Assembly: GCA_014549065.1 (NCBI GenBank)
Contig: JACDOX010000118.1
Coordinates: 2,041,680-2,105,679, forward strand
Direction of reading: 5' to 3'
DNA length: 64,000 nt
From: Cardinalis cardinalis
Taxonomy: Eukaryota > Chordata > Aves > Passeriformes > Cardinalidae
Each line of letters starts with the position of its first letter. The first letter of the stretch is position 1. Below, piece after piece: positions 1 to 12,799 of this stretch. The notes below the pieces were generated by a model that saw only the letters and a list, made by a program, of their open reading frames with translations, did not search any database and was not told where the DNA came from. A program made the position numbers and the translations under genes.

Positions 1-360
1 GTTATCTGTGTTTTATGCTCATGACAGAAAGATAATCATCCTCAGGGGTGAAATATGCTAAATACTGCATAACTATGCTGAACTGGAAGCAGCTGCTCTG
101 TTCTTTATGGGAGTGCCATTTGCTCCCACCCACACCGTACAGTCTCTGGACAACTATTGCCTTTCCTTCTGAAACCTATTTCACTGTATTTAAAACTGTC
201 ATTAAAAGTTCAGTTCCCTGAAGAGCTCTGTAAACTGGGCCACTGTTTGTAAACATGGTGATTCAAAATTAGTTCCTTAATTTCCCTGCAGTCTGCTGGA
301 ATGTGGGCCGATGTTATTTTGTTCGTCCACCGATGCGCTGAGTGGATTGCGGTACAAAAG

Positions 361-377
361 CAGCAGCAGCAGCAGCA
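361..377. repeat. Short (CAG)n microsatellite
   Basis: Five and a half perfect CAG units. They lie in a 74-codon open frame where they would encode alanines, but that frame has no other coding character, so I treat this as a plain trinucleotide repeat. Confidence 0.9.
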
Positions 378-3221
378 AAGGGTCAAGTGAGCGGGTCACC
401 AAACTGGGTCAAATATGCCAAAGTCCCTCTGATTCCTCCCACTGTCATTCCTGAAGGGCAATTTTGGATCTCAGCCCAGAGCCTTAAGGGTGTGCTAGAA
501 ATCTCCCTGAGGGTTTGTGCTTTCCTGTATATATGTTGTTGGGCTGTATTCAGTTTCTGGAGATGAGTGTCATTTTATTTCCATTTTGGTGTTTATTTCC
601 TGGTTATCTGGGTTGGAGAATGGTACTCTCAGTCATCTTCCTGATTGTCTAATTAGAAATTATACGTTTTTACAGCATGTTCTAGTGGAATCTAACCAGA
701 AGTAATCCCACACAGAGATGAGTATTTGCTTTTACTTGCCTATTGTGAACAGGCATATGATTATTTTGGTTTCTTTTTGACAGCTGCCATTTGAGAAAAT
801 GTATGATTATAAATAGTTAAGCAAAGGTACAACATGAATGTGGTATATTGATGAGGCTGATTCCTCTCAGGCTGTTCTTTGGGTTAACCTGCTTCTTAAA
901 ATATATTGAACAGATTCACTTACTTCAGAACAAAATCCGACAAGATCTTCCAGTGTCAGAAAACACAGAAGTTTTTTAGTTTTGTTTCTTTGTAAACCCT
1001 AAAGATTAAGAAGTAAAACCTTAAGCATTAAAAGTTGTTTTTCTGATCTTGATACCTTTTTAGTAATCCTGACTGGATTTCAAGGTAGCAGCTGGAGGCA
1101 ATGGACAAGAGGGGGAACAGTGGGGAGAGAGAATAGATTTCTGAATAGAAACCTCATCATGAAGGTGCTGCGGAGGCAGTTTTGTGCTTAGGTGGACTCT
1201 AGTAGAAGAGTGGGAAATTGTCTGTCACTCCAAAAGCATGATATTCTTTCTCACTTTGAGAGAAGCTTCTCCTTCCTTACAAACACCTGATAATCTGGGC
1301 TGGGAATCCAAAGGTAATCAAACAGATGACAGAGCCTGTGCTGTCTGATAACAGAGACTGTATTAATCATGCCAGCCTTGCCAGCTACCCGTCTGTGCCT
1401 CTGACAACTTTATACAACTTGCATTTTTCCTCATTTCCTGTACTTGCCCCACCACAGTGTAAGATATGTTACACTGAATGAGCCAAATTGTTTCCCTTTA
1501 TTTTCAGAAGTGAAATTTTTCTTTTTAATGATGACCTTTCTAGTCATTCTTCCTCATGCACATTCCAGTTTGAATTGACTTCATAAGCGTACGTGGCCAG
1601 AGCTGTGTTTCATGTGATGTTTCAGCACAATTGTTATTATTTCCTTAACTCCCAAGGAAGTGCATTGTGTCAGGCATCTTATATAAGATTGCATTTCTCC
1701 CAACAACAGTACATTGGTGGCTCGTAGTTCATACTGAAACAAACGGCTAGGTTTGTTTCTTTCTTTTTCTTTTCATCTTACGGGATGTACTCCCAATCCC
1801 TAGCTGAAATTACTGGTATCTGTCCTGAAAGCTGTGACTTTGCACTTAAAAGTAGTTATTTTCAACCCATAGTTACATCTATTTCTCAGAATTCCAGATT
1901 TTCCAAGACAATGCTAGAGTCCTTGCCACTTTGAGTTGCTTCTCAGCATTACATTATTCTGAGATTTCACCAGCATGCTCCTACCTATTATGGCTGAGTT
2001 GTTAATGAAAATGTGAAATATAGTTGCCAAAGATCCCTTCTCCCCTACTGGTATTCTTGTCTTGTCTATAAAACATTTTTATAGGCATTATAATATTTTT
2101 ACTACTACAAATTTTCTCTAGTTTAATATTTTTCCCTTATGCCCCTGCAAGATGCTTAAATTAAGTCCAGATAAATGAGATCTATAACATTTCTTTCATT
2201 TAAAAAATCNGATTCATTAGCAAAAGTGATAATAGTTGGATGCAGTCTACACCATATACTGCTACATTTTCTTTTTCATTTAGCATATATTTTAATTGTT
2301 TTTTAANTTCAAAATTTGTTTCAGTCTTTTCTATCTTTGCAGGCAGACTAGAGGGCCAAAACAACTTTTCACTTATTCACTTAAAAAGTCTAAATATGTT
2401 GGTTTTCATCTACTATCATGAACTCAAAAGACATGAAATATTTGCTGCTAGATCTATAATTTAGGTTATTAATTTCTAGGCAATTATCTGGCCTGTCCAA
2501 TTTTAACTGCACTTTCTAATATGCTCTTTGAATAATTTCCATGCTTATAGAGTTTTCATGTCCCTTAATTTTCCTCTTTTTGCTGTCTGCTGGTCTTGTG
2601 TTGCTGTAGCCTTGTTTGTCTTATTCCTTTTCCATACACTTATACTAGCCACAAAGATTATAAGTCAAATGTCTTTTGTTCTTTTCACCTTTCCTCTAAG
2701 CCTCACACTTCTCTTATGAGTCACACCAGGCTTGAGACCTAAAGGTCAGATATGCCACATACTCAGGGAATTATCCATCTGTCAAGAAGGGCCCTGTGCC
2801 TTCGAATACTTTCTGGGGATTGGATATCTGAAATCTTTCTCCTAGTTCCAGTTCTTGAGCCTCATGTTGATCTTCAGTGTCTTGTCCTATTTCATCCTCC
2901 TTCTCTAGGGAGGAGCTGTAACTACTCTTGTTAGAAGCTGTTTACGTGAGTGTGATTCTTGTAATACAAATGTGCCACTAAGTGGAAGGGATTTGGGCTT
3001 TACATTTTTTATTTCCTGTGAAATAGGTAGTCTGGGAATATAGGAGTACTTTCTTGAGAGATGGCCCTTCTATACTCAGAAAAGAAGATTGCTACTGNAT
3101 GGATTTCTTTCAGGTGCTTCTCTAAGTATGCCTGAGCATATGAAGTACCAGCAGCTGTAATAGTCAAGAGATAGCTTTTTAATTTGAGTCTGAAAGACAC
3201 ACAGGAACTGAAAATTTTCAT

Positions 3222-3269
3222 TTTCCTTATATAATAGATATAACCTTTCCTTATATGATAGATATAACC
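3222..3269. repeat. Two-copy 24-bp tandem repeat
   Basis: The unit TTTCCTTATAT(A/G)ATAGATATAACC occurs twice head to tail with a single difference. It looks like a recent local duplication of AT-rich sequence, with no sign of function. Confidence 0.85.
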
Positions 3270-5312
3270 TTGCCTCAGTGGTAGAAAAAACCCACAGTAT
3301 TTTGTCAAGTTTCCCAAAAGTTATTTATTTACAATAAATGCATCATTTAGTAGGGAAAGAGTTGAAAGCAGTGCTTTTCTTGGGTTTTAAAACTGCATGG
3401 TCTGTGATGTATTGAAAACCTGTAAGGCAACTTGCATTACAACAGTAGGATCTTGTGGCAGCTAGATAAATTAGAACAAATTACTCAACAAAGTGAGAAG
3501 AACCTTGAAATTAGTAGTCTTGCATACTAAAAACTCAGTATTGCTTATTTTCTCTGGACAAAACAATAAAGTCCAGAGTACTTCTGACAGGAAAGTTATC
3601 TTCAGCCCAGTTATGTTTTATGTTGTCTTAAGGAGGAAAGAATGGTCTTATGTACCTGTTTCTTCCTTATGACAGTAGGAAGAGNCTGTCTGACAAAATT
3701 TGAGTAGCTCCCTAAATCTTAGATGGTCAAAGGACATAATTTGTAGCANGTGAATATCAGGGTGTTTTTTGTGGTTTATTTTTTTCTTTTCTGATAGTCC
3801 ATAAAGAAGGGCAGAGTAAAGTGAATTACAATATTTGATTGTAAAAGTGCCAAAAAAGAGATGTGGTATTTCTTGAGCTGCAGAACTCAGTTTGGTTACG
3901 AATAAAAGCCTCCACAGGTGCAAGAGACAGTTCATATTTACATGAAACAGAGGGATAAACATCACCTGTGGCCACAAATTGTCACTTTGAAAATGTCTAC
4001 AAAACCACTAGCTGCTCTAGCTTAGCATATCGTCTCCCACAGCNAGGGTTTCGTTTCAGAAGAAACTGCCTTAATATTTCTTGGGAAAACTGTTCTAGAT
4101 TTACTGATAGGATGAACATGTATGGCTCAGGTAGACATTCTAGCAAAAACAGCCTGACCTAAGATCTTGGTATTTACTGATCTTGTGTCATGCCACACAG
4201 TTCCTCAATCTGGTGTCTCTCAGAGCAACTGTTCCTCTGTGTTTACTGGAATTTAATGTACATCATCCTCTTCTACCCCACAGAAAAAAATTCACCCTTG
4301 ATCTATTGCTATTATGAGAATCCTTGCTTGCTTCAGTGGCATTTAGAAAATAAAAGATGCTTTAAATAATAGCTACTTGAGATTCTGTCTCATGAGATAT
4401 TTCTGAGGCCTTCCGAGTATGATTACAGAGTTAGAATTCACAATTGCCTGTCATATACTATTTCTTTTGCTGTACAAATTATCAGCAAAGTTATCTAACT
4501 TCCAGTTCTTGAATGTACTAGATTATAACTTTGAAACTGGGAGGAGAATGAGGTGGTATTTGTTGGTGGTTAATAATTTCAGATAATGGCCCATTTAAAT
4601 GCTTCACCTCCAGAAAAAGGTTTCTTTGTTTGGAGGAGCCAAGGCATTCTCAGTCTGGGAGCATTGAACTGAGCACCTGTCTTTTCCCGAGTGTTACTTA
4701 CACTACAGTTACCAACCCAGAGAAGTAAAATGACAAATTTAACTGCCAGAAATTATGGATCTTTAAAAAAAAAATTAACCTAAAATCCTTATGAACNAAA
4801 GATCTCCCCAAACCAGGAGAAAGGTGTTTGGAAAGATTAAATGGCTAAAACTGAAGCAGATATGAAAAGATGGTAAGATGGAGACCTTGAGATTAATTTT
4901 TAAGTGAAGAGTGTGTGCTGTGTGTGCTGCAGCTGAAAATGGGACTGTGATTCTTGGCTAGACTAGCTTTAAATAAGTATAAGAATACCAAACTCTTTCA
5001 AATACCAAAAGAGTTGATGTCAGTGTTGCTGCAGCAATGCAGAGCAGGTTGCAGACATAACCATTTATGTATTTTCCCAGCTTTTGAGTGGTTTCTGTAG
5101 CCCATGGTGGACTCATGTTGCAGCATGGGTAAAGCTGAGTTTGTTGTGTCACCTTGAGAAAAATCAGCTTCTTACCCACTGTATAATTCTCTGATAAGTT
5201 GTGGCTGTGGCCAGGGCTTTTCAGTTCTTATTACTTGGTGACACTCTGTTGCTGTTTTTTGGCAACATGGAGTGGTTGCTGTGAAGGGGCTCTTGAAAAC
5301 TTGAGTTTCGCT

Positions 5313-5417
5313 TCCTTCTCCTCCCCAAGACAAAATGACAGAGGTACTCAGGTGGAGAACCTTCTGAAGGTTCTCCACCTGAATACCTCTGTCATTTTGT
5401 CTTGGGGAGGAGAAGGA
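5313..5417. repeat. Near-perfect 105-bp palindrome (hairpin)
   Basis: Two 52-bp arms (5313-5364 and 5366-5417) are reverse complements around a single unpaired T at 5365. Pairing each base outward gives only one mismatch, C5347 against A5383; symmetry stops at 5312/5418. The centre reads AACCTTC-T-GAAGGTT. Because the arms mirror each other, both strands carry nearly the same peptide in their open frames, which is a by-product of the symmetry and not evidence of coding. A transcript would fold into a long hairpin. A real fold-back (template-switch) mutation, a small-RNA hairpin precursor, and a sequencing or assembly fold-back artefact are all possible. Confidence 0.95.
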
Positions 5418-5420
5418 CAA

Positions 5421-5490
5421 TCCAAATTGTCTTCATTAATAATTTACTTTTTAAAATCCAAATTGTCTTCATTACCAATTTACATTTTAA
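5421..5490. repeat. Two-copy 36-bp direct repeat next to the palindrome
   Basis: The phrase TCCAAATTGTCTTCATTA starts at 5421 and again at 5457, and similarity continues through an AATTTAC-plus-TTTTAA tail in both copies. The period is 36 bp with a few differences. It begins three bases beyond the right arm of the palindrome, which suggests that the same replication event or an unstable site made both. Confidence 0.85.
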
Positions 5491-8400
5491 TGGAATTTGA
5501 GCTACTGGGATAAACAGGTGCCACCCATCACCTCAACATCCCTAATGACTTTCAAATGGCAAAAATACTTTCATGTCATCTGTTTGTTTGAAATGTTGTC
5601 CTTGATGGGTTTTTTGGGTGTTTTAGACTTCTAAAAAATGTTAAAATATGGTTAATATTTCAGACTTTTCCATCAGTGAAGCTTACTGACAATCCCTTCT
5701 CTCTTGAGTCTTGTTTGGTTTTTGGTTTCCTTTTGCTTGATGGACAGAGAGCAGCAGCAACTGAGAGGGTGGTGGACTGCTTCAGGTTCTGGGGCTGTGG
5801 CCTCCTTCATCAGCTCCCTACTCTTTTATACGCCAAACAAGGTGCCAAGGTGGGCATATGACATCTTCCCTTCATTAAGAAGGTCAGAGCAATCAAGGAA
5901 GCACAATTCCATATGGTGCTGGCAGCACACAGCCTGGCACTGACCACTGTGTCTCTCATCAGTTGCATAAAGCACTTCTACCCAAGCAGGGGCTCCTGGC
6001 TCCTGCAGTGTCTTAGGCTGCGATGAAATTACCACTGGGCAAATGGCTTTCGTCACTGCCCTGGCGGGATTTCAGCCAGTGCTGAGAGCAGCTGTCCTGC
6101 ACGAGATACTGCCCTGCTTGCCAGTGCAGCAACATGATAGGAAGGGCAGGTTAGTCTTAGATTAAGACAACAAAAGAAACAATCCTTTGTTTTCCCTTCT
6201 CGACACAACTGGAACCACTTAATCCATTACTGAAGCATTGCTCTAGACCAGAGCTTTAGCTGTTTTAGCTTAATCCAGCAACATATATGACAAAAGCACA
6301 GCTTTCCTACTGAATAAAAGTTAGCTCTGACATGTTGCATTATTAAATTATTATTTTCCCCTCCCAGTTCCTATCAAATACATCAAACACACTGCTAAGA
6401 ACAGTTTGTTGGAGACAAATGACTCGTAGCAGGTTGGTGTCAATCACGAGCAGCTCGCACAGATCGCGCTGTCAGATGCTTGGCGGGATGTGTGCCGACG
6501 TCCATCACAGATGATCCAAGTCCTCCCTGACTCATTGCAGAGGTGGTGGGGTGGCAATGTGCAGCACATGCAGGTACTATTGGTAGGGTTCAGAGATGCA
6601 GAAAGATAAATAAACTTCCTGAGGTTTTCTTCCTTTTTTTGAGGGAACATGTGCCTGTCAGTTGTTTGTCTCTGCTTACTATTCGTTGCTTGAGGAGATC
6701 CAGAGTCCACATTTCTCAAAAGTAAGGGCTGGACAGAGCTGAGATTTTGCTGATGCTGATGATTCTCTCCTGGGAGAATTGTAACTAGGTGTCTGGGGAC
6801 CATTTTTATAGATAGCAAAGATTTTTCTGACAACATGGGCTCCTGGTGGAAAACCAGATCATTAAATTGATTTTTTTTAATGGGAATGTCCTTACAATTG
6901 CTTCTAAGGAGGTTCTTCCAGATAAAAGTAAGGATATGGGAAAGTTTTGACTGAATAGAGGTAGATAGGAAAGAAAGGAAAGGTCATAGGCAAATACAGA
7001 ATGGTCTGAAAACTTTTCTACTTCATGTAAAGAACTATAGGGTCACTGGGACAGAAGATTAGAAACACTTTCCTATGTCCCAGGCCAGAACCACCACCAC
7101 TGGATTGTGGAATAATCTGTTCCACTGGGTATAAATATTTCAATGTTTTCTACATAGCCAAGACTGACAGATCAATCACAGAACTGTCAACAGCCTGGTG
7201 TTTGGTTTTGTGATGGATTTTGAAGTTCAGACTTCCAGCTGGTGACTAGAAAAGCAGAGCTCAGGTGTATGCCTACATTTGCCTCTGGTTTTCAAGACAA
7301 ACTGTATAAGACTTTTAGGATTTCTCTGAGGCACTATGAGAACATTTTTTTAAATTATTATTTTGAAAATGTCAGTTGTACTTTTTATTTTAATAAAATT
7401 CATGGTAACTTTGTCTAAAAAGAGGAGTTTAGAGCTGATCCTGATATCAAAAAGGAAGGTCGCAGTGTAGGAAAAGGGCACTGTATTGGTCTGCCTATAG
7501 AGAAAACTGTTCTTACATTCCAGTGCTTCTGAACTGAAAATACACATGGAAATACTATACAATATTTTATGTCTTTAAAAGAGCATACAGCTGGGGTCAA
7601 TTACAGCTGGGCACAATAACATCAGGATCTTGGTTTTCTGATCAGATTCCACATGATGTAGTTCCTGTGGAGGAAATGCTTCATGAAAGTTCAGCTTATC
7701 TCTTTGGCACATCTGGCACATCTTACAAGTTTGGGATTTTTTTGTTCATATGGCTGCGAAGTAAGAATAGCTTTCCTCTGATGGAAACTTAATTTATAAA
7801 TAATTGTTATATATATTTGATTATTTAATAATCAATAATTTGAATTCAGCAAATTAAATGGATCGCTGTCAGAGGGGTCAGTGTGGACCTTGTAAGGCTT
7901 ATGAAGCCTATTTCTCACTCTTCTATGCTATCTTCTCTGATTGTCTGCAGTCTCCAAATGGTATTGTTACCTTCTGTGCTCATTTTGAATTATTAGNGCC
8001 TTCTAGATAGATACTGATGGCTTATAGACACCTGCCTGGGATTGTTCTCAGACTGCTTTTAATATAGCCAACATATTTTTCAGATTGTCAGAACTAATCT
8101 TATTATGGAGTGACTTTTCACTTACAAAGGCATTTATAATTATTATGAACCAAATTTTGCCTCCAGATATGTCCCTGAGTTTGCATCCTTGAGGGCTGTT
8201 CTGCCCAGGCTTTCATTTTTCAGGGTCATTCCCAATCTTCCTTCCAACCCCACGCTTGCATTGGTGAGTCAGCAAGATCCACTTCCCTCTCCCAGGAAGA
8301 TCAGCACTTGCTTAACACAGTGAGTTCCCAGGCAAAACCAGCCATTTGTGTCATTATGGATTAACCTCAGAAACGGATTCAATTGTGTTGTGCCATAAGT

Positions 8401-11314
8401 AATTTATTTCCAAGGACAGNTTTCTGTGCGAGCATGGTGCTGTCTCCAGCTCCTGGGCACAAGCAGGCTGTGGGCAGATTTCTGAGAGGCAGCAGGGACG
8501 GTGCTGGCTGTGGGATATTGGAAAACCATCTCTTCCATGGAGAGATTCATAGTCCAGTGTATGTTCCTTATCACATAAAAAAGTGGGAGCAGGTCAGAAG
8601 CGGGCAATGAACTCAGGGTTTTCTCATATGTCCTGGAAAATGCTTTGAATAAAGCTCAGGTTTTCTGATAGTTGCACGACTGTGAATATTGATCCTGCAG
8701 TGTTTTGTATTCAAGAATCACTACAGTTAGATTTGGCTTGAGCAAACTATACAAGAGCCCTCTTCAGAGTGGAACTGTTATTACTCTGATGATTAAATAA
8801 CCTTTATTTTTTTGGCATTTCAGTCCAGCTAGTTAAGTCTCATGATCTAATTAGAATTTGCTATTTTATAACTCAAGGGACAATCAAGAACCTCTAAATT
8901 AAATATTTCAGAAACAAAATGTCTTGTCCGAGAGTTAAATAAAAATGATAAAAACAAAACAGTCTTTCTTTTATTCATCACTGTTTACATTCTAGTTTAT
9001 TCATAAATGTTTTATGCACAGGATGAAAACTTAATGACTCGAGCATGCAGAATTTCACTTTGTCCTGTGTCTTTTTTTCTCTTTCATTTCTTGGTCAAAA
9101 AAAGTCCCCCATTTGCCATTGTCTAAAAATATTGGGAATAGCTGAGCAGTAATCCCTGGCAGCAAATCATTTTCTGTCTTAATGAGTGTCACCATAGAGA
9201 TGATGATCATTGCTCACATATTAGTGNATTGCCAGAATAATTTGCTATCTCATGCAATTGTTAGTGTAGGTCGATCAATATGATTCATGTGTGTGAATAA
9301 AGCTGATCACCCCCTTTATAGTGTCATTTGAAAATCTGGCCTGCATCTGACTAGTAAGTCAAAGTGGAAGGCTACTTGAAGATGTTTTACCTGTCATTTC
9401 ATAGCAATCATTAGTTTTTTTAACAATTTAACACTGGGCCTTAGCCATCAGATGAAAAACTATAGTGAGCTCAGGTTATTAAAGTCTGAGGTTATAATTT
9501 AGGACCATTCTATGTTTTCCTTTTCACATGTAGTGACAAAAAATAGGTAATGCTTCAGGTAACAGGAAGCATCTTTTGCATTAGCTTTAGAGAACAGAAA
9601 GGAACCAAAAAAATTAGTTATTCTTGTATTTCTACTTCTCTCTTCCTTTTTGGTGGTAGGGCTTAATTCTCTGTACTCAGGTTGAAGGACTTTTGTCCTA
9701 TGGCTTGTTACTTGAGTGAAAGTAGTTTGTCAATCTATGACAAAGAGAATGTATTTTGTGCACCTAAGCAGAAGAATCTGAATTATATACTAGAAAGGGA
9801 AGGATGGCTGGTGTTTATAAATTCACTCATAAGAACAAATTCTTCACACTCCTGGTGCCTCAGTGGTGACTAGGGAGATGGTGCAAGGAGTNTATTGTGT
9901 ATGAAGAAAGGAATATGAAGGCATTTTTTGAGATGTAGCTATTGCTGAGAGGTCACATTGGTAACAGAATTTTACTTTCAGGCTCTCAAGACTGCTAGAT
10001 AAAATGTCTCTTTTAGCTGTTTTGAATCCATCTCTTCTCTTCAATACAGTGCATCATGCAGTATTCCACTGAGTAACATCTGGTAATTCCCTTTTTCCCT
10101 ATTCTTCTCTGAACAGGCTAGACATTCTTGTATTCCAGCAAAGTTAGCTGGTTTTGACCTTCTTTTGCCTAGGATGTCTTCTGAAGAAATTGGTGTACAG
10201 CTTGTTTAGGGATTTCAGTTTGCCAGTAGCATGTTGATTTATGTTTACTTTCCTGCAAAAACGAAGGGCATAATTTTCCTGTTGAGACAGTATAGGAATA
10301 ATAAGCTTTTGATAAGGCAGAAATGGTAATGGGTGTTAGAGGGACAGAACTCAATCTTATTGGTGTTCAAACTCAGCATCCATCACTCTTGTGTCTGACT
10401 GCCCCTCAAAATTATAAGTGCAGCATCATCCCTTCCTTCAGGAAGGAATTTGAAGTTGTTTTATTTTTTTTTTTTTTATTTTTAAGAGAGTATAATGAAA
10501 AGGTTAGATGGGGAATTGGACTTACACTTTTCTGGGGGCTGGGGGTACCTATGTGGTCTTTTCTAATGATAAATTCCACTTTTGCCAGGTAGCTTTTTTT
10601 CTCCTCATCAACATTTCTTTCTTGAGCTTGACATTCACTTCTATCACTGAAGTCAGTGCAACTGACTCCAAATGAGACTGCCACACATTTAAAAATAAAA
10701 AGGAGCTATTTTTACCTCACCTTACTTTAGATAACATTAAAAATAATTTCTCATTCTCTTGTGTTTCCAGCATCCACTCTCAAGAAAATATATGGAAAAT
10801 GATGCCTCTGATGTCTCCTTGGCTGGAGTGGAAAGGAGAAGCTTGAAAAAGGCTTTTCATATGACTGTTTTCATAGACAGCTATATAGCCACACAGAATT
10901 GTTCATTGCTGGCTTTTACTGATATTGGTCACAGCCTTCTAAGATAATTTTTTATTGTTGTGCAAATTATCTGCCCATTTTTCTAGGGTGCCATGCAAAC
11001 TAACTAGTGTGCTCTTCTATTTCCCTGCAGACACATGCACACATACTTCCATCAATAGTTTTGGGGCAATTTTTTTCAGCTTGGTGAATACAGATAATTT
11101 GAACTTAATTCCAAGAAAATAGGAGAGAAGTACAGTTAACAATAGTACCTGCAAGTGCAGCTGAAACAATGCCTGAACTTTTCTAGGTCACAAATATTTT
11201 TTTTGCTTTCACACCACTGTCTGAGAAGCAAAAACAAAAACCACAGAAAGAAAGGTTGGTACACAGGTGCAGTAGTTGCTATTGAACTGAAAACTCAGTG
11301 TGGTTTTTGTGGCA

Positions 11315-11328
11315 GTTGCCATAGAAAC
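11315..11328. promoter_or_regulatory. Possible RFX X-box-like motif
   Basis: The sequence GTTGCCATAGAAAC has a perfect left half-site GTTGCC, a two-base spacer, and a right half AGAAAC that departs at one position from the RGYAAC consensus of RFX transcription factors. It is a motif match only, with no promoter or gene visible beside it. Confidence 0.25.
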
Positions 11329-11615
11329 AAGATCATTTACAGAACATAATCCCATTAGGAGAAAACATTTTTAAACTGAGCTAATTGTACATGAGTTTAT
11401 ATTGCTTCACAACCTGTTTTTGGAAGATTTCATTTTTAGGATACTAATAAAAGACTGATTAAAAGCATTACACATTGTCCTAAATTGCCTACAGAAAGAG
11501 AGGAGATGGGAATTATGTAAATTATTGCAGGTTTCCTTAGATTGAAACAGTATGATCAAGGAAATTAATTCATGTTCTCATTTCTGTATTAAAACTCACA
11601 AGCTAGCAGCTGTAC

Positions 11616-11640
11616 CTATATTATATTATATTATATTATC
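11616..11640. repeat. (ATATT)n pentanucleotide repeat
   Basis: About four to five perfect copies of a TATAT-type pentamer, a simple microsatellite. Confidence 0.9.
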
Positions 11641-12799
11641 AGCTTGGTCACATTCTGGTCTTTCTAAAAGCATTCCTCAAATGGCTCTTTTCCTTAGAGA
11701 ATCTTTTCATTCCTTCAGATGTCTCCCTGTTCTAGAAATTTTGGTGACATTTCCTCTGCACTGATTTGTGCACTAAGAGACGTAAAAGCCTGTTGATAAT
11801 TGACAGAAAGCAAGCTAATGGATTGTAAAAATGCAGAGTGAATAAAACTAAGATGAAATGTTTCACCTGTGGGAAGGCAAAGTTGGATTTAGGAAAAAAT
11901 CTGAAAGTTAAAAGGAATGCTGAGATCTGCAGGTGCCATAAGGAACGAGGGATTTCCAGCTAAATACCCTAAGAAGTCAAATGTTCAAAAGCCTGTCCTT
12001 TGTATTTTAGCCTTGCTCCAGAGAAATGTTGCTGCCAAATACCTGTATAAAAGAAATAGAGATGTCAATGGCTAAGCAGCAGGACTGTACCTATTGAATT
12101 ATAACTGATTGGACTGTTCTGCTTAGTAATGTTTCTGGCCACCAGTCACATTTTCATTCAAGATGTGATCTGAAGAATTCATGGGCACTGCAAGTCAAGG
12201 AGGTCAAGAGCTCAGAAAGTTTCAAAAGGGATTTTGATATCTATATAGCTGCTAAAAATACCTGGAGTTACACAATATTAGTGATTGTGCCTCTTTGTCT
12301 TCTCTCCCTTTCCATGTCTCTCTGCTCCATTTAGATCCTGTTCCACCTGGAGCAGATGGGATCAGTGCTGTGGGAGTTGTGTGATCTATATGGACACAAA
12401 CTCTCATGCAGTACAGCAACCCTGTATAGCTTGGGAGCAGCAAACACCACAGCTCTAGAGGCCAAACTGGACCTTGGTGTGTGGGTGTACAGCTTTGTAT
12501 AAGCTTTCTCTGATTTCAGTGGGATCTTTTCCAGCTTACATAGATCCCTGGGAAACCATATTTTAAGAGATAAGCAGGTTAAAACCACACGTTCACCTCC
12601 AGCATGAGGGGAGGCAGAGAGCTCAGAGCCCAAATAATCTTGGTCAGGGACACATCAGAGACTGCTTTATGGAATTGAAATGTTTATAAGAAGAGGTTAT
12701 GGAACAAATAGTTGGAGTTAATGGTGGGTGACCTAACACTGTAATTGAAGTTAGNGGTAAAGCAGTGCAATTGTGAGAATTGTGAGCTGTGGTATGTTG

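Larger units (their letters stand above)
1..5312. other. Unique AT-rich non-coding sequence
   Basis: No gene or recognisable interspersed repeat is visible here. Open frames are short (at most about 110 codons), overlap on both strands, and have no recognisable domain. The only local structures I can point to are a short CAG tract at 361-377 and a two-copy 24-bp tandem at 3222-3269. The stretch is most simply intergenic or intronic. Short exons without long open frames could be missed by eye. Confidence 0.6.
5491..12799. other. Unique non-coding sequence
   Basis: I see no supportable gene. The longest open frame is 130 codons on the minus strand (6444-6836); it is low in recognisable features and overlaps a local CpG cluster at 6425-6500. 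A stretch near 7010-7180 faintly resembles an old LINE 3' end but is too decayed to call. A pentanucleotide repeat lies at 11616-11640 and an RFX-like motif at 11315-11328. The 9160-9380 interval is non-repetitive and element-like. Confidence 0.55.

Noticed and set aside
5172..5513. Similar peptides on both strands around 5.3 kb, suggesting a gene duplication
   Set aside because: The similarity is an automatic result of the palindrome at 5313-5417.
6444..6836. 130-codon minus-strand open frame
   Set aside because: Its composition has no domain character, there is no matching splice or promoter context, and an overlapping frame exists on the other strand.
7010..7180. Possible ancient CR1 3' end on the plus strand
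   Set aside because: Only one phrase (GGAATAATCTGTTCCACTGG) resembles a LINE tail, and the terminal octamers are missing.
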